A stretch of DNA of 64,000 nt, from contig CADBCC010000002.1 in NCBI GenBank assembly GCA_902793125.1, positions 1-64,000 on the forward strand, given 5' to 3'. Within the stretch, counting starts at the first letter, position 1, and each line of letters opens with the position of its first letter. A model generated the notes under the pieces. It did not search any database. It worked only from the letters and a program-made list of their open reading frames with translations, and was not told where the DNA came from. Below, piece by piece: positions 39,556 through 49,464 of this stretch. Both the position numbers and the translations under genes were made by a program. The DNA is from an uncultured Ruminococcus sp. (GTDB lineage: Bacteria; Bacillota; Clostridia; Oscillospirales; Acutalibacteraceae).

Positions 39556-40737
39556 TCAATCTTCACTCTTAACTATCTTTTCCCAAAGCGGGGACATATC
39601 CCTGAGTGTTTTAACGATTTCGGGAACTACCGAGAGAATATAGTCTATATCTTCCTCGGTTGTGCTTTCGTCAAAAGTCATTCTTGTGCTTCCGTGAGCT
39701 ATCTCATGGGGGAGTCCTATAGCCAAAAGAACATGGCTCGGGTCGAGGCTTCCGGAAGTGCACGCCGAGCCCGATGAAGCGGAAATACCTTTGAACTCAA
39801 GTCTTAAAAGCAGGCTTTCGCCCTCAATTCCCTCGAAGCACATATTCAGGTTGTTCGGAAGGCGTTTTTCCCGATCGCCGTTGAGTCTGCTTTTAGGAAT
39901 TGTTAAAAGTCCGTCTATAAGTTTATCGCGGAGTTTTTTAAGTTTTTTGTTTCTTTCGTCCATTGTGTCGACGGCAATCTGAAGCGCCGCGTCCAATCCT
40001 ACGATTCCGGCGATATTTTCGGTTCCGGCTCTTTTGTTTCTTTCCTGAGCGCCGCCCTCTATAAGGTTGTCGATAAGTATTCCTTTTCTGATGTATAGAA
40101 GTCCGCAGCCTTTCGGACCGTGGATTTTGTGCGCTGTCATCGAAAGCAGGTCTATATTCTGTTCGGCTACATTAATTTTGCAGTAACCCGCCGCCTGAAC
40201 CGCGTCTGTGTGGAAAAGCACTTTGTTCTCCTTACAGATTTTTCCGATTTCTTCTATAGGTTGAATTGTACCGATTTCGTTATTAGCGTACATAATCGAA
40301 ACCATAGCGGTTTCGTCCTTTATTGCGTTTTCAACATCCTCGGGCTTTACAATACCGTTTTCATAAACATCAAGATAAGTTACTTCGAAGCCTTCTTTTT
40401 CGAGAGCCTTACAGGTGTGCAGAATAGCGTGGTGTTCGAATTTTGAGGTGATAATATGGTTCTTGCCTTGTTTTTTAAGACGTCTGCAAACTCCTTTTAA
40501 AGCCCAGTTGTCGGATTCCGAACCGCCCGAAGTGAAATAAACTTCATTCGGATTTTTTGCTCCGATATTTTTAGCGATATTCGCTCTTGCGTCTTCAACC
40601 GCTTTTTTCGCGGTTTGTCCGATTCCGTACAAGCTTGAGGGGTTTCCGAAAACATCGGTTAAATACGGCATCATTTTTTCTAAAACAACGGGTGACAGCT
40701 TTGTTGTCGCGGCGTTGTCAGCATATATTTCTCTCAT
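39556..40737 (-). CDS. iscS: Cysteine desulfurase
   Basis: The 393-residue aminotransferase-fold PLP enzyme has the PLP lysine in SMTAHKIHGPKG and the catalytic Cys in SSGSACTSGSLDPSHVL. The loop after the Cys fits the NifS/IscS group. It removes sulfur from cysteine and passes it to IscU, encoded next. Start MREIYADNAATTKLSP is canonical. Called nifS in many clostridial genomes. Confidence 0.95.
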   Translation of the reverse strand: MREIYADNAATTKLSPVVLEKMMPYLTDVFGNPSSLYGIGQTAKKAVEDARANIAKNIGAKNPNEVYFTSGGSESDNWALKGVCRRLKKQGKNHIITSKFEHHAILHTCKALEKEGFEVTYLDVYENGIVKPEDVENAIKDETAMVSIMYANNEIGTIQPIEEIGKICKENKVLFHTDAVQAAGYCKINVAEQNIDLLSMTAHKIHGPKGCGLLYIRKGILIDNLIEGGAQERNKRAGTENIAGIVGLDAALQIAVDTMDERNKKLKKLRDKLIDGLLTIPKSRLNGDREKRLPNNLNMCFEGIEGESLLLRLEFKGISASSGSACTSGSLDPSHVLLAIGLPHEIAHGSTRMTFDESTTEEDIDYILSVVPEIVKTLRDMSPLWEKIVKSED

Positions 40738-40748
40738 AAAAAACTCCC

Positions 40749-41186
40749 TTAAATGTATTTTTCGGCAGCCGCGACAGCTAAGCGGTCGCAGCGTTCATTT
40801 TCCGGATGGCCGGCGTGGCCTTTTACCCAGTTGATTTCGATTTCGTGAGTATCATAAAGAGTTAAAAGCCTGTCCCAAAGCTCGGGGTTCAGCGCTTTTT
40901 CCTTTTTGTTTCTCATCCAGCCGTTAGCTTTCCATTTTTTAGCCCAGCCCTGTATGAGCGCGTTTGCGACATACTGGCTGTCGGTGTAAAGCTCAATTTC
41001 GCACGGCTCTTTTAATAGCTCAAGCGCCTTTATAACCGCTGTAAGTTCCATACGGTTATTTGTCGTTTCCGCTTCACCGCCGGAGATTTCTTTTTCAACG
41101 CCTTTGTAGCGCAGGATGGCGCCCCAGCCTCCGGGACCGGGATTGCCCTTACAGGCTCCGTCTGTAAATATTTCAACCTTTTTCAA
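40749..41186 (-). CDS. rnhA: Ribonuclease HI
   Basis: The 145-residue protein has all four catalytic acids of RNase [35 protein letters not shown] and NERCDRLA. It cuts RNA in RNA-DNA hybrids. It leads a minus-strand operon rnhA-iscS-iscU, with iscS 11 bp downstream. Confidence 0.97.
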   Translation of the reverse strand: MKKVEIFTDGACKGNPGPGGWGAILRYKGVEKEISGGEAETTNNRMELTAVIKALELLKEPCEIELYTDSQYVANALIQGWAKKWKANGWMRNKKEKALNPELWDRLLTLYDTHEIEINWVKGHAGHPENERCDRLAVAAAEKYI

Positions 41187-41222
41187 ATTAATACCTCATT
41201 ATGTAAAAATATAACAATACCT

Positions 41223-41251
41223 ATTATAATACTATATTTTATTAATTGCAA
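41223..41251 (-). promoter_or_regulatory. rnhA-iscS-iscU promoter
   Basis: On the minus strand TTGCAA (41246-41251), 17-bp spacer and TATAAT (41223-41228). Confidence 0.7.
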
Positions 41252-41376
41252 CAGTTTTTTTATTTTCGCCTGTTATTTTTTGCCTTGTTTTGCGCTTGAA
41301 AACGAGAGCGGTATTAAAATAATTATTCTTGTCTATAATATTATCAAAATGTTTATCCAAATTATACCTGTATCAC

Positions 41377-41406
41377 TTGACATAGAGGTATTAAATAAGT
41401 TACAAT
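41377..41406 (+). promoter_or_regulatory. rnjA promoter
   Basis: TTGACA (41377-41382), 18-bp spacer and TACAAT (41401-41406). Confidence 0.65.
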
Positions 41407-41555
41407 ATAGTGAATATTTATGTGCCTGAGAAACATATATTCTAAAATCTTTAAGAGTAACAGGCATATAGCGAAATTAGTCATAACAAGAAACAATTTG
41501 TACGGTAAAGAATTGTTTCATACATATAAAAAATCAAGAAAACGGAGGTATATTT

Positions 41556-43343
41556 GTGGCTGAAAACAAAAGAAAAAAACGTTTTACGGGAAAAAGAGAC
41601 GTTAACGCCAACACTAAGAAAAAGTTTTACAACAGCAAAAATCTAAAAAAGAACGGAAATAAGAAAACTAAACCCGAAAAAACCAAGCCGTCTGTTAAAA
41701 TTGCGTTTTTAGGCGGTCTTAATGAAATCGGAAAGAATATTACTCTTTTTGAGTGCGAGGGAGATATTGTACTTCTTGACTGCGGAATGGCGTTTCCCGA
41801 CGGCGATATGCTCGGCGTAGACCTTGTAATCCCTGACTTTACTTATATTGAACAGAATATCGACAGGGTACGCGGAATGGTTGTAACTCACGGACACGAG
41901 GACCATATAGGCGGAATACCTTTCCTGCTCTCAAAAATGAATATCCCGATTTACGGAACTCCTCTTACAATCGGACTTTTAAGCAATAAATTAAAGGAAC
42001 ACAGCCTTTTTAATTCCGCGAAGCTTAATGTTGTGAATGCGGGATCGAAGGTAAGAATCGGTTGTTTTGAGGCAGAGTTTATTCACGTTAACCACTCAAT
42101 CCCCGATTCCTGCGCGATTGCGCTGCATACTCCCGCGGGTGTAATTGTACATTCGGGAGACTTTAAAATTGACTGTACGCCGTTTGTAGGAAATATGATT
42201 GATCTTCATTCGTTCGCGCGTTTGGGCCATAACGGTGTCTTGGCTTTCCTTTGCGAAAGCACCAATGCCGACCGCCCCGGTTATACAGCTACCGAGCAGA
42301 CTGTAACCTCAAGTCTTGATAGCCTGTTCAGAGACGCTATAAAGAGCAGAATAATTATCGCGACTTTCGCCTCGAATGTTAACCGAGTTCAGCAGATTAT
42401 CGACTGCGCCGACAAATATAAGCGCAAGGTTGCTTTCTCGGGACGTTCAATGGTTAACTATATGAAAGTTGCCGAGGACCTCGGGTATTTAAAAATCCCC
42501 GAAAATATGCTTATTGATATAGATATGCTCTCCCGCTACAATCCTGAGCAGGTTGTGCTTATTACAACAGGCAGCCAGGGCGAGCCTATGTCGGCGCTTT
42601 CGAGGATGGCTTATTCCGACCACAGAAAGGTTGTTGTGGGCGAGGGTGACTTTATTATTATTTCAGCGAATCCGATTCCCGGTAACGAGAAAACTGTCGG
42701 AAACGTTGTTGACGAACTTCTTAAACGCGGATGTAAGGTTGTTTATGAAGGAATGTATGATGTACACGTTTCGGGACACGCGTGCCAGGAAGAGCTGAAA
42801 ATTGTACAAAAGTTAGTTAATGCTAAATATTTTATTCCCGTTCACGGCGAGCAGAAGCATTTAAGAAAGAACGCCGAACTTGCGTTATCGCTCGGAGTTA
42901 ATAAAAAGAATATTTATATCGGCGATATCGGAAGCCGTATTGAAATAAACGAAAATTATATTAAGGAGCTTTCTTCCGTAACCGCGGGAAAAGTTTTTGT
43001 TGACGGACTCGGAGTGGGCGATGTAGGCTCAATTGTTCTCCGCGACAGAAAGCATTTAGCCCAGGATGGACTTATTATTATAGTTGCGTCGCTCGATGTT
43101 TACGACGGCCACGTAATAAGCGGCCCCGATATAGTATCGCGCGGATTTGTATATGTGCGTGAAAGCGAGGAGCTTCTTGATGAAATCCGCGGTAAATCAC
43201 TTGCTATTCTTGAAGACTGCGCCGATAACAATATTAAGGAATGGGGCATAATCAAAAACAGAATCAAGGACGATGTCTCCAAAATGATCGGACAGAAAAC
43301 AGGACGTTACCCGATGATTCTGCCGATATTGCAGGAAGTATAA
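41556..43343 (+). CDS. rnjA: Ribonuclease J
   Basis: The 595-residue protein starts at GTG 41556 with CGGAGG upstream. Residues 1-45 are a Lys/Asn-rich extension that is longer than in RNase J1. The metallo-beta-lactamase core has THGHEDHIGG (His112-His117), SIPDSCAI and a beta-CASP region with RPGYTATEQ. The C-terminal part ends in ILPILQEV. It performs 5'-3' exonuclease and endonuclease RNA decay. A structured leader precedes it. Confidence 0.95.
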   Translation: MAENKRKKRFTGKRDVNANTKKKFYNSKNLKKNGNKKTKPEKTKPSVKIAFLGGLNEIGKNITLFECEGDIVLLDCGMAFPDGDMLGVDLVIPDFTYIEQNIDRVRGMVVTHGHEDHIGGIPFLLSKMNIPIYGTPLTIGLLSNKLKEHSLFNSAKLNVVNAGSKVRIGCFEAEFIHVNHSIPDSCAIALHTPAGVIVHSGDFKIDCTPFVGNMIDLHSFARLGHNGVLAFLCESTNADRPGYTATEQTVTSSLDSLFRDAIKSRIIIATFASNVNRVQQIIDCADKYKRKVAFSGRSMVNYMKVAEDLGYLKIPENMLIDIDMLSRYNPEQVVLITTGSQGEPMSALSRMAYSDHRKVVVGEGDFIIISANPIPGNEKTVGNVVDELLKRGCKVVYEGMYDVHVSGHACQEELKIVQKLVNAKYFIPVHGEQKHLRKNAELALSLGVNKKNIYIGDIGSRIEINENYIKELSSVTAGKVFVDGLGVGDVGSIVLRDRKHLAQDGLIIIVASLDVYDGHVISGPDIVSRGFVYVRESEELLDEIRGKSLAILEDCADNNIKEWGIIKNRIKDDVSKMIGQKTGRYPMILPILQEV

Positions 43344-43354
43344 TATCTTAATAT

Positions 43355-43424
43355 TTCGCAAGCCTCAAATTTTAGCATAAAGTAATTTAAATATTTAGAA
43401 AGGAACGCCCGCGCCTGACGTGGA
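43355..43424 (+). repeat. Dispersed intergenic structured element, copy D (before gdpP, partial)
   Basis: GCAAGCCTCAAA near 43358 and AGAAAGGAACGCCCGCGCCTG followed by ACGTGG match copy A in order. The middle stem is poorly conserved. The element runs into the GTG at 43420. Confidence 0.45.
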
Positions 43425-45372
43425 CAATTATAAAATGAGAAGGAAAGTATGGACCACAAGTCCCTGGTTTATAGTTTTTGCCGTTCTGGTTTTAGGAATG
43501 GCGGCTGTAACCTTTCGATACAATTTAATACTGTCCTGCGTTGAATTGGCGGTCGGAGTTTTTTCGATTGTTATTGTAATTATTTCCCGTATAAGGCTTA
43601 AAAAGTATATCGAAAAAACTGTTACAAGTACAATTTCAAATATCTCGAGCATAAACCAGACTTATCTCGAGAGATTTAAAATGCCCGTTATTGTGGTAGG
43701 AAAATTCGGCGATATTCTTTGGAGCAACCTGCGGTTTAAAAAGCAGCTTTGCCTCGGAAGAGATCCCGTTAACGATAATATTTCCTCATATATCAATATA
43801 AAAAACTTTAAGGATTTTGAGAATACCGACGTAATTGAAACCGATTACGACGGACATCACTACTCGGTATATTGTACCTCTGCCGATGAAGGATTCATTT
43901 TCTTCTTTATCGATAATACACATTATAATACAATAGCTAAAAAATTCAGGGAAACTAAAAAGTCGGTAGCGCTTATTGTTTTTGATAACAGAGAACAGTT
44001 CTCCAACGACAGCGAGGAAGATACCGTAGCTGTTGTTACCGAACTCGAAAACAAGCTTTTGCATTTTGCAATTGACAACAAAGCGCTCTATAAACGTCTG
44101 CCCTCGAATACTTATATGATTATTTTCGATAAGCTCCATTTAGATAAGCTTATCGCGGATAAGTTTCCGATTTTAAAGGATATAAGAACAATTAAGTATA
44201 ATAACCGTGAGGCGACTATTTCTATGGGAATAGGAGCGGATTGCGATTCTATTGTCGACAGCGAACAGAAAGCGAGAAAAGCGCTTGATATGTCGCTCGG
44301 ACGAGGCGGAGACCAGGTTGCGGTTATGAGGGGCGACGAGTATGAGTTCTTCGGAGGAGTTTCCGCGGGAATTGAAAGAATGAGTAAGGTAAGAACCCGT
44401 GTTGTCGCTACTTCAATCTCAAGAATTATTACCGAGTCAGACAGAGTTTTAATTATGGGACACCGCTTTTCCGACCTTGACAGCGTTGGCGCGGCTGTGG
44501 GACTCCAGCCTGTAATTGAAAAAGGTTTTAAGAAAAACTGCCGTATCGCTATCGACAAAGATACTTCTATGGCGAAAAGCCTTATTGATCATTTCGAAAA
44601 AGAGAATAAGGGTGTATTCTTAACAACTGAGGAAGCGCTCAAGTATATGACGCCTAAAACGCTTCTTATTATCGTAGATACCCATATTCCGAATGTGGTG
44701 GAAAGTCCGCAGATTCTTGAAAAGAGTAAGCGTACGGTTGTAATTGACCACCACAGAAAAATGGTAAATTATATAGATGACGCTATTGTATTTTACCATG
44801 AGCCGTTTTCATCATCGGCGTGTGAGATGGTAGCGGAACTGATTACATATTTAGGCGAGAATTTCTGCTCAAAAATTCAGGCTGAAGCTTTGCTTGCGGG
44901 AATTATGCTCGATACTAAAAACTTTGTAATACGTACAGGTGTACGCACATTCGAAGCCGCGGCTTTTCTTAAAAAGAAAGGTGCCGATACAGTTGAAACA
45001 AAGCAGCTGTTCGCAAGTTCTCTCGATGTGCATAAAGAGAAATATAAAATTGTCGACAGCGCTGAAATTCAGAACGGATGCGCTATTGCTATGACAGACA
45101 GCAAAGATGATAATATTCGTCTTATATGCGCTTTAGCGGCTGATGAACTTCTCTCGGTTGAGGGAGTTGACGCGGGATTTGTAATTTTTAAGTCGAAAGA
45201 CGATACAATTAATATTTCGGCAAGAAGTTACGGAAAGCTGAATGTCCAGGTTATTATGGAAGCGCTCGGTGGAGGCGGCCACCAGAATATGGCGGCTACT
45301 CAGCTTGGGAAAATAACCTTTAAAGAAGCCAGGGATATTCTTAAAACCGCTATCGGAAATATTGTTAAATAA
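43420..45372 (+). CDS. gdpP: GdpP-type cyclic-di-AMP phosphodiesterase
   Basis: The protein is 650 residues from GTG 43420; ATG 43435 is another possible start and neither has a good SD. Two membrane helices (about 16-57) are followed by a degenerate PAS-like domain (about 80-170), a degenerate GGDEF domain (about 176-310) and a DHH-DHHA1 phosphodiesterase with GHRFSDLDS (His347, Asp352, Asp354), VDTHIPN (Asp420) and IDHHRK (443-446) plus a late [10 protein letters not shown]. It breaks down c-di-AMP at the membrane. Next genes are rplI and dnaB, the usual clostridial order. Confidence 0.94.
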   Translation: MDNYKMRRKVWTTSPWFIVFAVLVLGMAAVTFRYNLILSCVELAVGVFSIVIVIISRIRLKKYIEKTVTSTISNISSINQTYLERFKMPVIVVGKFGDILWSNLRFKKQLCLGRDPVNDNISSYINIKNFKDFENTDVIETDYDGHHYSVYCTSADEGFIFFFIDNTHYNTIAKKFRETKKSVALIVFDNREQFSNDSEEDTVAVVTELENKLLHFAIDNKALYKRLPSNTYMIIFDKLHLDKLIADKFPILKDIRTIKYNNREATISMGIGADCDSIVDSEQKARKALDMSLGRGGDQVAVMRGDEYEFFGGVSAGIERMSKVRTRVVATSISRIITESDRVLIMGHRFSDLDSVGAAVGLQPVIEKGFKKNCRIAIDKDTSMAKSLIDHFEKENKGVFLTTEEALKYMTPKTLLIIVDTHIPNVVESPQILEKSKRTVVIDHHRKMVNYIDDAIVFYHEPFSSSACEMVAELITYLGENFCSKIQAEALLAGIMLDTKNFVIRTGVRTFEAAAFLKKKGADTVETKQLFASSLDVHKEKYKIVDSAEIQNGCAIAMTDSKDDNIRLICALAADELLSVEGVDAGFVIFKSKDDTINISARSYGKLNVQVIMEALGGGGHQNMAATQLGKITFKEARDILKTAIGNIVK

Positions 45373-45391
45373 ACTGAAAGGACAGATACAT

Positions 45392-45838
45392 ATGAAAGTA
45401 ATTCTTTTAAAAGACGTAAAACCTCTCGGGAAAAAAGGCGAGCTTGTAAACGCCTCCGACGGATACGCACGTAATTTTCTTTTTCCGAGAAAGTTAGCCC
45501 GCGAGGCTAACGCTCAGGCTATGAATGAATATAAAAACGCCGAGGACAGCAAAAACTATAAGATTGCTACCCAGAAAGCTCAGGCGAATCACTATAAAGA
45601 GCAGATTGAGGGAAAAACCCTTGAGATGAAAGCGAAAGGCAGCGGCGACAAGCTTTTCGGAAGTGTTACCGCTAAGGATATCGCGGCTCAATTAAAGGAT
45701 AAATATCAGATTACCGTTGATAAAAGAAAGATTGTACTTCCCCAGGATATTAAATCTTTCGGAAACTATACCGTTGAGATTAAGCTTTATACGGGAATTT
45801 CCGCTAAGGTTAAGGTTAAGGTTGTTGAGGAAGAATAA
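45392..45838 (+). CDS. rplI: Ribosomal protein bL9
   Basis: The protein is 148 residues from ATG 45392 (GAAAGGAC upstream); a longer frame at 45362 runs into gdpP. The start [36 protein letters not shown] is the bL9 signature. A long helix and the C-terminal domain with [16 protein letters not shown] follow. It lies 19 bp after gdpP. Confidence 0.97.
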   Translation: MKVILLKDVKPLGKKGELVNASDGYARNFLFPRKLAREANAQAMNEYKNAEDSKNYKIATQKAQANHYKEQIEGKTLEMKAKGSGDKLFGSVTAKDIAAQLKDKYQITVDKRKIVLPQDIKSFGNYTVEIKLYTGISAKVKVKVVEEE

Positions 45839-45924
45839 GGAATTAAGAATGAATAGTGAAGAATGAAGAGTGAATGTCGGGAAGACAGCACGGATTTAAT
45901 TAATACCTCGGTACCCCGATTGTA

Positions 45925-46075
45925 TCAATAATGCTATAGCATTTCATTTACGCAGCGTATTTCATTAACTTTAGTTTATTTCATTCGCCTCGCGAATTTC
46001 ATTTTTAATAAATGATGAAATTATACTACGTATAATGAAATTACTTCGTAATGAAGTACCGCAAGCGGAATGAAG
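45925..46075. mobile_element. MITE-like nested palindromic element
   Basis: The left part has ATTTCATT after small palindromes (TACGCAGCGTA, AACTTTAGTT, TTCGCCTCGCGAA). The right part mirrors it with AATGAAATT around TATACTACGTATA and ACTTCGTAATGAAGT, then CCGCAAGCGG. No coding capacity. The overall inverted arrangement fits a small non-autonomous palindromic element; proof would need other genomic copies. Confidence 0.5.
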
Positions 46076-46090
46076 AAACTATATGGCAGA

Positions 46091-46176
46091 ACCTATCCTC
46101 TTTATCCAAAACTTTATAGGATATTAAAGTAAGAGGGATATGATATTTACGATAGGAACGTCCACGATTGACGAGG
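46091..46176 (+). repeat. Dispersed intergenic structured element, copy B (before dnaB)
   Basis: It reads CCTATCCTCTTTATCCAAAAC, then TTTATAGGAT, TAAGAGGGATATG, and GATAGGAACGTCCACG followed by ATTGACGAGG. CCTATC pairs with GATAGG, ATCCT with AGGAT, and CGTC with GACG. An SD-like AGAGGG plus ATG opens a 14-codon frame ending at the TAA before dnaB. Confidence 0.6.
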
Positions 46177-46187
46177 AGAAATAAAAA

Positions 46188-47567
46188 TTGGCTGATACGA
46201 ATGTGAAAACCGGATATGACGGACTTAATCTGCCTTACAGCTCTGAGGCTGAGCAGGCGGTTTTGGGCGCTGTTATCCTTAATAACAGCGTGCTTGACGA
46301 AGTGGTCGAAATTCTCGGTGACTCAAAGTTTTTCTATGTTGCGACTCACCGTGTAATATATTCCGCTATGCTTGACCTGTTTAATACGGGTAAAAGCGTA
46401 GATTTCGTTACGTTGCTCGAAACTTTAAAAAGAGACAGACAATTTGACGACGCTACGGGTAAAACCTACCTTATGGATCTGGCTGAGAATTGTCCGTCTG
46501 TTTCCAATGCCGCCGAGTACGCTAAAATCGTGCGTGAAAAATACGATGTACGCCGTCTTATCAATGCTTCAAGAGATATTATCGACGAAGCTTCCGCGGG
46601 AGAAAACGAACCCAAGGTGCTTATTGATTCCGCCGAACAGAAAATATTTGATATCAGACGTGATAATACCCAGGGCTTAGAGGCGCTCTCAAAAGTAGTA
46701 TTAAGAGAGTTTGACCGGCTTGACGCGCTGAATCGAAACGCTGACGACCTTTTAAGACCGATTCCGTCGGGAATAGGAGATCTGGACAGGGTAATAACGG
46801 GACTTAACCGTTCCGACCTTATTCTGCTTGCGGCGCGCCCCGGTATGGGTAAAACAAGTTTCGCGCTGAATATAGCGCGTTACGCTTCATTAACAGCAAA
46901 AAAGACGGTCGCGTTTTTCTCGCTCGAAATGACGAAGGAACAGCTTGCCTCAAGACTTATCTCGACCGAGGCGCTCGTTCAGGGTACAAAGCTTCGAACA
47001 GGTAAGCTCAACGACGAAGAGTGGGTGAGAATTGTACAGGCGGGAGATGTGCTCTCTAAATGTGAATTCTTCCTCGACGATACTCCGGGAATAACCGTCG
47101 CGGAGATTAAATCAAAATTAAGAAGATTAAAAAATATAGATTTGGTTGTTATAGATTACCTCCAGCTTATGACAAGCGGACGCCGTATTGATAACCGCGT
47201 CCAGGAGGTTTCCGAAATCACAAGAAATTTAAAGATACTCGCTAAGGAAATTAATGTTCCCGTTATCTGTCTTTCCCAGCTGAACCGTGCCGCCGAGTCG
47301 CGCCAGGACCACCGTCCGATGCTTTCCGACTTGCGTGAGTCGGGTTCAATTGAGCAGGACGCCGATATTATTCTTTTCCTGTACCGCGAAGGTTATTACG
47401 CTAAGTCCGGCGACAGCGCAGAAGAAGCTCCCGCCGGTCCCGCAACTGACGAAAACAGCGGCGAGTGTATTGTAGCTAAAAACCGTCACGGCGAAACTAC
47501 TACGGTAAAACTCCATTGGCAGGGCGAGTTTATGCGGTTTACTTCCGTGGAGAGAAATTATGAGTAA
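46188..47567 (+). CDS. dnaB: Replicative DNA helicase DnaB
   Basis: The 459-residue protein starts at TTG 46188 with GAGGAG 9 nt upstream. N-terminal domain (PYSSEAEQAVLGAVIL) and RecA-like C-terminal domain with Walker A ARPGMGKT (216-223), Walker B VVIDYLQLM and a DLRESGSIEQDAD motif. It unwinds DNA at the replication fork. It overlaps tilS by 8 bp. Confidence 0.97.
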   Translation: MADTNVKTGYDGLNLPYSSEAEQAVLGAVILNNSVLDEVVEILGDSKFFYVATHRVIYSAMLDLFNTGKSVDFVTLLETLKRDRQFDDATGKTYLMDLAENCPSVSNAAEYAKIVREKYDVRRLINASRDIIDEASAGENEPKVLIDSAEQKIFDIRRDNTQGLEALSKVVLREFDRLDALNRNADDLLRPIPSGIGDLDRVITGLNRSDLILLAARPGMGKTSFALNIARYASLTAKKTVAFFSLEMTKEQLASRLISTEALVQGTKLRTGKLNDEEWVRIVQAGDVLSKCEFFLDDTPGITVAEIKSKLRRLKNIDLVVIDYLQLMTSGRRIDNRVQEVSEITRNLKILAKEINVPVICLSQLNRAAESRQDHRPMLSDLRESGSIEQDADIILFLYREGYYAKSGDSAEEAPAGPATDENSGECIVAKNRHGETTTVKLHWQGEFMRFTSVERNYE

Positions 47568-48870
47568 TTTTATCGGAGCGGTTGAAAAAACGCTTTCCGA
47601 TTATAATATGCTGAGCGCGGGCGATACGGTAATTGTAGCTTTGTCCGGAGGAGCTGATTCGGTTTCGCTCCTGAACGCTCTTAATTCTTTAAAAGAAAAA
47701 TACTCTCTGACTTTAAAAGCCGCCCACATCAATCATAATCTGCGGGGAGCGGAAGCTGAGCGGGATGAGAATTTTGTAAGAAAAATCTGCGCTGAAAAAG
47801 ATATTGATCTTTTTGTAAAAAGCGTAGATATAAAAAAAGTTTCCGAAAATAAAAAGATTTCCGAAGAGCTTGCGGGAAGAGAGGAACGTTATAAATTTTT
47901 CTCTGAGCTGAGTGAAAAGTATAACGCTAAAATCGCAACCGCCCACACCGCCGACGATAACGCCGAAACCGTTATCTTTAATCTTATAAGAGGCGCGGGG
48001 CTTAATGGTGTATGCGGAATTAAACCCGTAAGAGATAATATAATCCGGCCGCTGATTGATCTAAGCAGAGAAGATGTTGAAATTTACTGCCGGGAGAATT
48101 CAATTGAATTTGTTACTGACAGTACAAATTTAACCGATGATTATACCCGTAATAAGATCCGCAGGAAAATAATCCCCGTAATGAAGGAGATTAACCCGGG
48201 GCTTATAAATACTATTAGTGAAGAAACTAAGACTTTCAGCGATTATAATTCTTATTTAGAATTAAAAATCGGTAAAATAATAGATGACTGTGTTTGTGAA
48301 AACGGATACAGCTGCGAAAAGTTAAAAACCATTCCCGAAAAACTGAGAATGAGTGTGATTTACGAACTACTGAAACGCAATTCAATTCAGCCTCAGCGCA
48401 AGCATATTGAGCTTATAGTCTCAATTCTTGACTGCGGCGAGGTCGATTTGTGCGGAAACTTCCGTGCTGTTTCAAAACAAGGCGTTTTAAGGTTTTTAAA
48501 AACCGATGTTGAGAAAAGTTATTTTTCTCCTATAGAATTAAAAACACCTTTATATTTTGAGTTCAACAAAAAAGAATATTCTGTAAAAGAAATAAAAAAT
48601 ATTCCCGACGAAAATATTTTAAAGCTGTCGGTTATTGAAAGAAAACCTGTTTTCCGAACACGGCAGCCCGGCGATAAATTCACTCTCGCTAAACGCAAAG
48701 TTACAAAAAGTCTTAAAAAGCTTTTTAATGAAATGAAAATTCCCGAAGAAAAACGAGATGAAATTCTCGTCCTCGCTGATGAAAACGAGGTTTTGTGGAT
48801 AGAGGGAATAGGAGCTTCGGAATATGCCCGTTCTTACGATAAAAACGGATTTATTATAGAAATAAAATAA
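47560..48870 (+). CDS. tilS: tRNA(Ile)-lysidine synthetase
   Basis: The 436-residue protein has the PP-loop SGGADSVSLL near residue 29, AHINHNLRGAEAERDE, ATAHTADDNAETVIFNLIRGAGLNG and a C-terminal TilS domain (RTRQPGDKFTLAKRKVTKSLKKLFNEMKIP). It modifies C34 of tRNA-Ile(CAU) to lysidine. The gene is followed by hpt and ftsH, the conserved order. Confidence 0.95.
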   Translation: MSNFIGAVEKTLSDYNMLSAGDTVIVALSGGADSVSLLNALNSLKEKYSLTLKAAHINHNLRGAEAERDENFVRKICAEKDIDLFVKSVDIKKVSENKKISEELAGREERYKFFSELSEKYNAKIATAHTADDNAETVIFNLIRGAGLNGVCGIKPVRDNIIRPLIDLSREDVEIYCRENSIEFVTDSTNLTDDYTRNKIRRKIIPVMKEINPGLINTISEETKTFSDYNSYLELKIGKIIDDCVCENGYSCEKLKTIPEKLRMSVIYELLKRNSIQPQRKHIELIVSILDCGEVDLCGNFRAVSKQGVLRFLKTDVEKSYFSPIELKTPLYFEFNKKEYSVKEIKNIPDENILKLSVIERKPVFRTRQPGDKFTLAKRKVTKSLKKLFNEMKIPEEKRDEILVLADENEVLWIEGIGASEYARSYDKNGFIIEIK

Positions 48871-48882
48871 AGGAGTATGGAT

Positions 48883-49419
48883 ATGCATAAGGATATTGGT
48901 GAAATTTTAGTAAGCGAAGAAGAATTACAGGAAATAGTTAAAAGATTAGCTTCTGAAATCGACAGGGACTATCAGGGCAAAGACTGGCTTATGGTAGGTG
49001 TTTTAAAGGGAAGCGTTCTCTTTATGGCGGATCTTATGAAAGCTATGAAAAACGATTTTAAAATTGACTTCGTAGTTGTTTCATCCTACGCCGACGGAAC
49101 GGAAAGTACAGGCCGTGTTAATGTTATTAAGGATATTTCCCAGTCAATCACAGGCAAGGATTTGCTTATTGTCGAGGATATTATCGACTCGGGAAATACT
49201 TTAAGTTTCCTTGAAAAATACTTTATGGCTAAAGGCGCTAATTCAGTTAAGATGGTTACTCTTTTCGATAAACCCGACCGCCGTGAAAAAGACGTTCCCG
49301 TAGAATATGTCGGAAAGGTTATTCCCGACGCGTTTATCGTGGGTTACGGACTTGACTACGCGGAAAAATACCGCACTCTGCCTTATGTCGGAATACTAAA
49401 ACCCGAGGTTTATTCATAA
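48883..49419 (+). CDS. hpt: Hypoxanthine phosphoribosyltransferase
   Basis: The protein is 178 residues from ATG 48883, where AGGAG (48871-48875) has 7-nt spacing; ATG 48877 is too close to it. It has GVLKGSVLFMADLM, the PRPP motif LLIVEDIIDSGNTL and FDKPDRREKDVPVEYVG. It makes IMP/GMP from bases and PRPP. Confidence 0.96.
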   Translation: MHKDIGEILVSEEELQEIVKRLASEIDRDYQGKDWLMVGVLKGSVLFMADLMKAMKNDFKIDFVVVSSYADGTESTGRVNVIKDISQSITGKDLLIVEDIIDSGNTLSFLEKYFMAKGANSVKMVTLFDKPDRREKDVPVEYVGKVIPDAFIVGYGLDYAEKYRTLPYVGILKPEVYS

Positions 49420-49464
49420 TATTTTTGTGTTAAAATAAAATACTATAATAAGGAGTGATAAGTA

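Larger units (their letters stand above)
41187..41555. other. 369-bp intergenic region between divergent rnhA and rnjA
   Basis: Two promoters point outward (41223-41251 minus and 41377-41406 plus). The rnjA leader of about 140 nt has two hairpins: TGCCTG/CAGGCA (about 41423-41466) and GAAACAATT/AATTGTTTC (about 41491-41520). No gene is seen. Confidence 0.65.
45839..46187 (+). other. 349-bp intergenic region between rplI and dnaB
   Basis: No gene is seen. From 45841 to about 45893 it holds GAAGAATGAAGAGTGAA repeats and TCGGGAAGACAGCACGG. From about 45925 to 46075 it is a series of small hairpins separated by ATTTCATT and, later, AATGAAAT. From 46091 to 46176 lies copy B of the dispersed structured element. 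Confidence 0.65.

Noticed and set aside
45839..46187. A small protein gene between rplI and dnaB
   Set aside because: Frames are short, palindromic and without a convincing SD; the stretch is repeat-derived.
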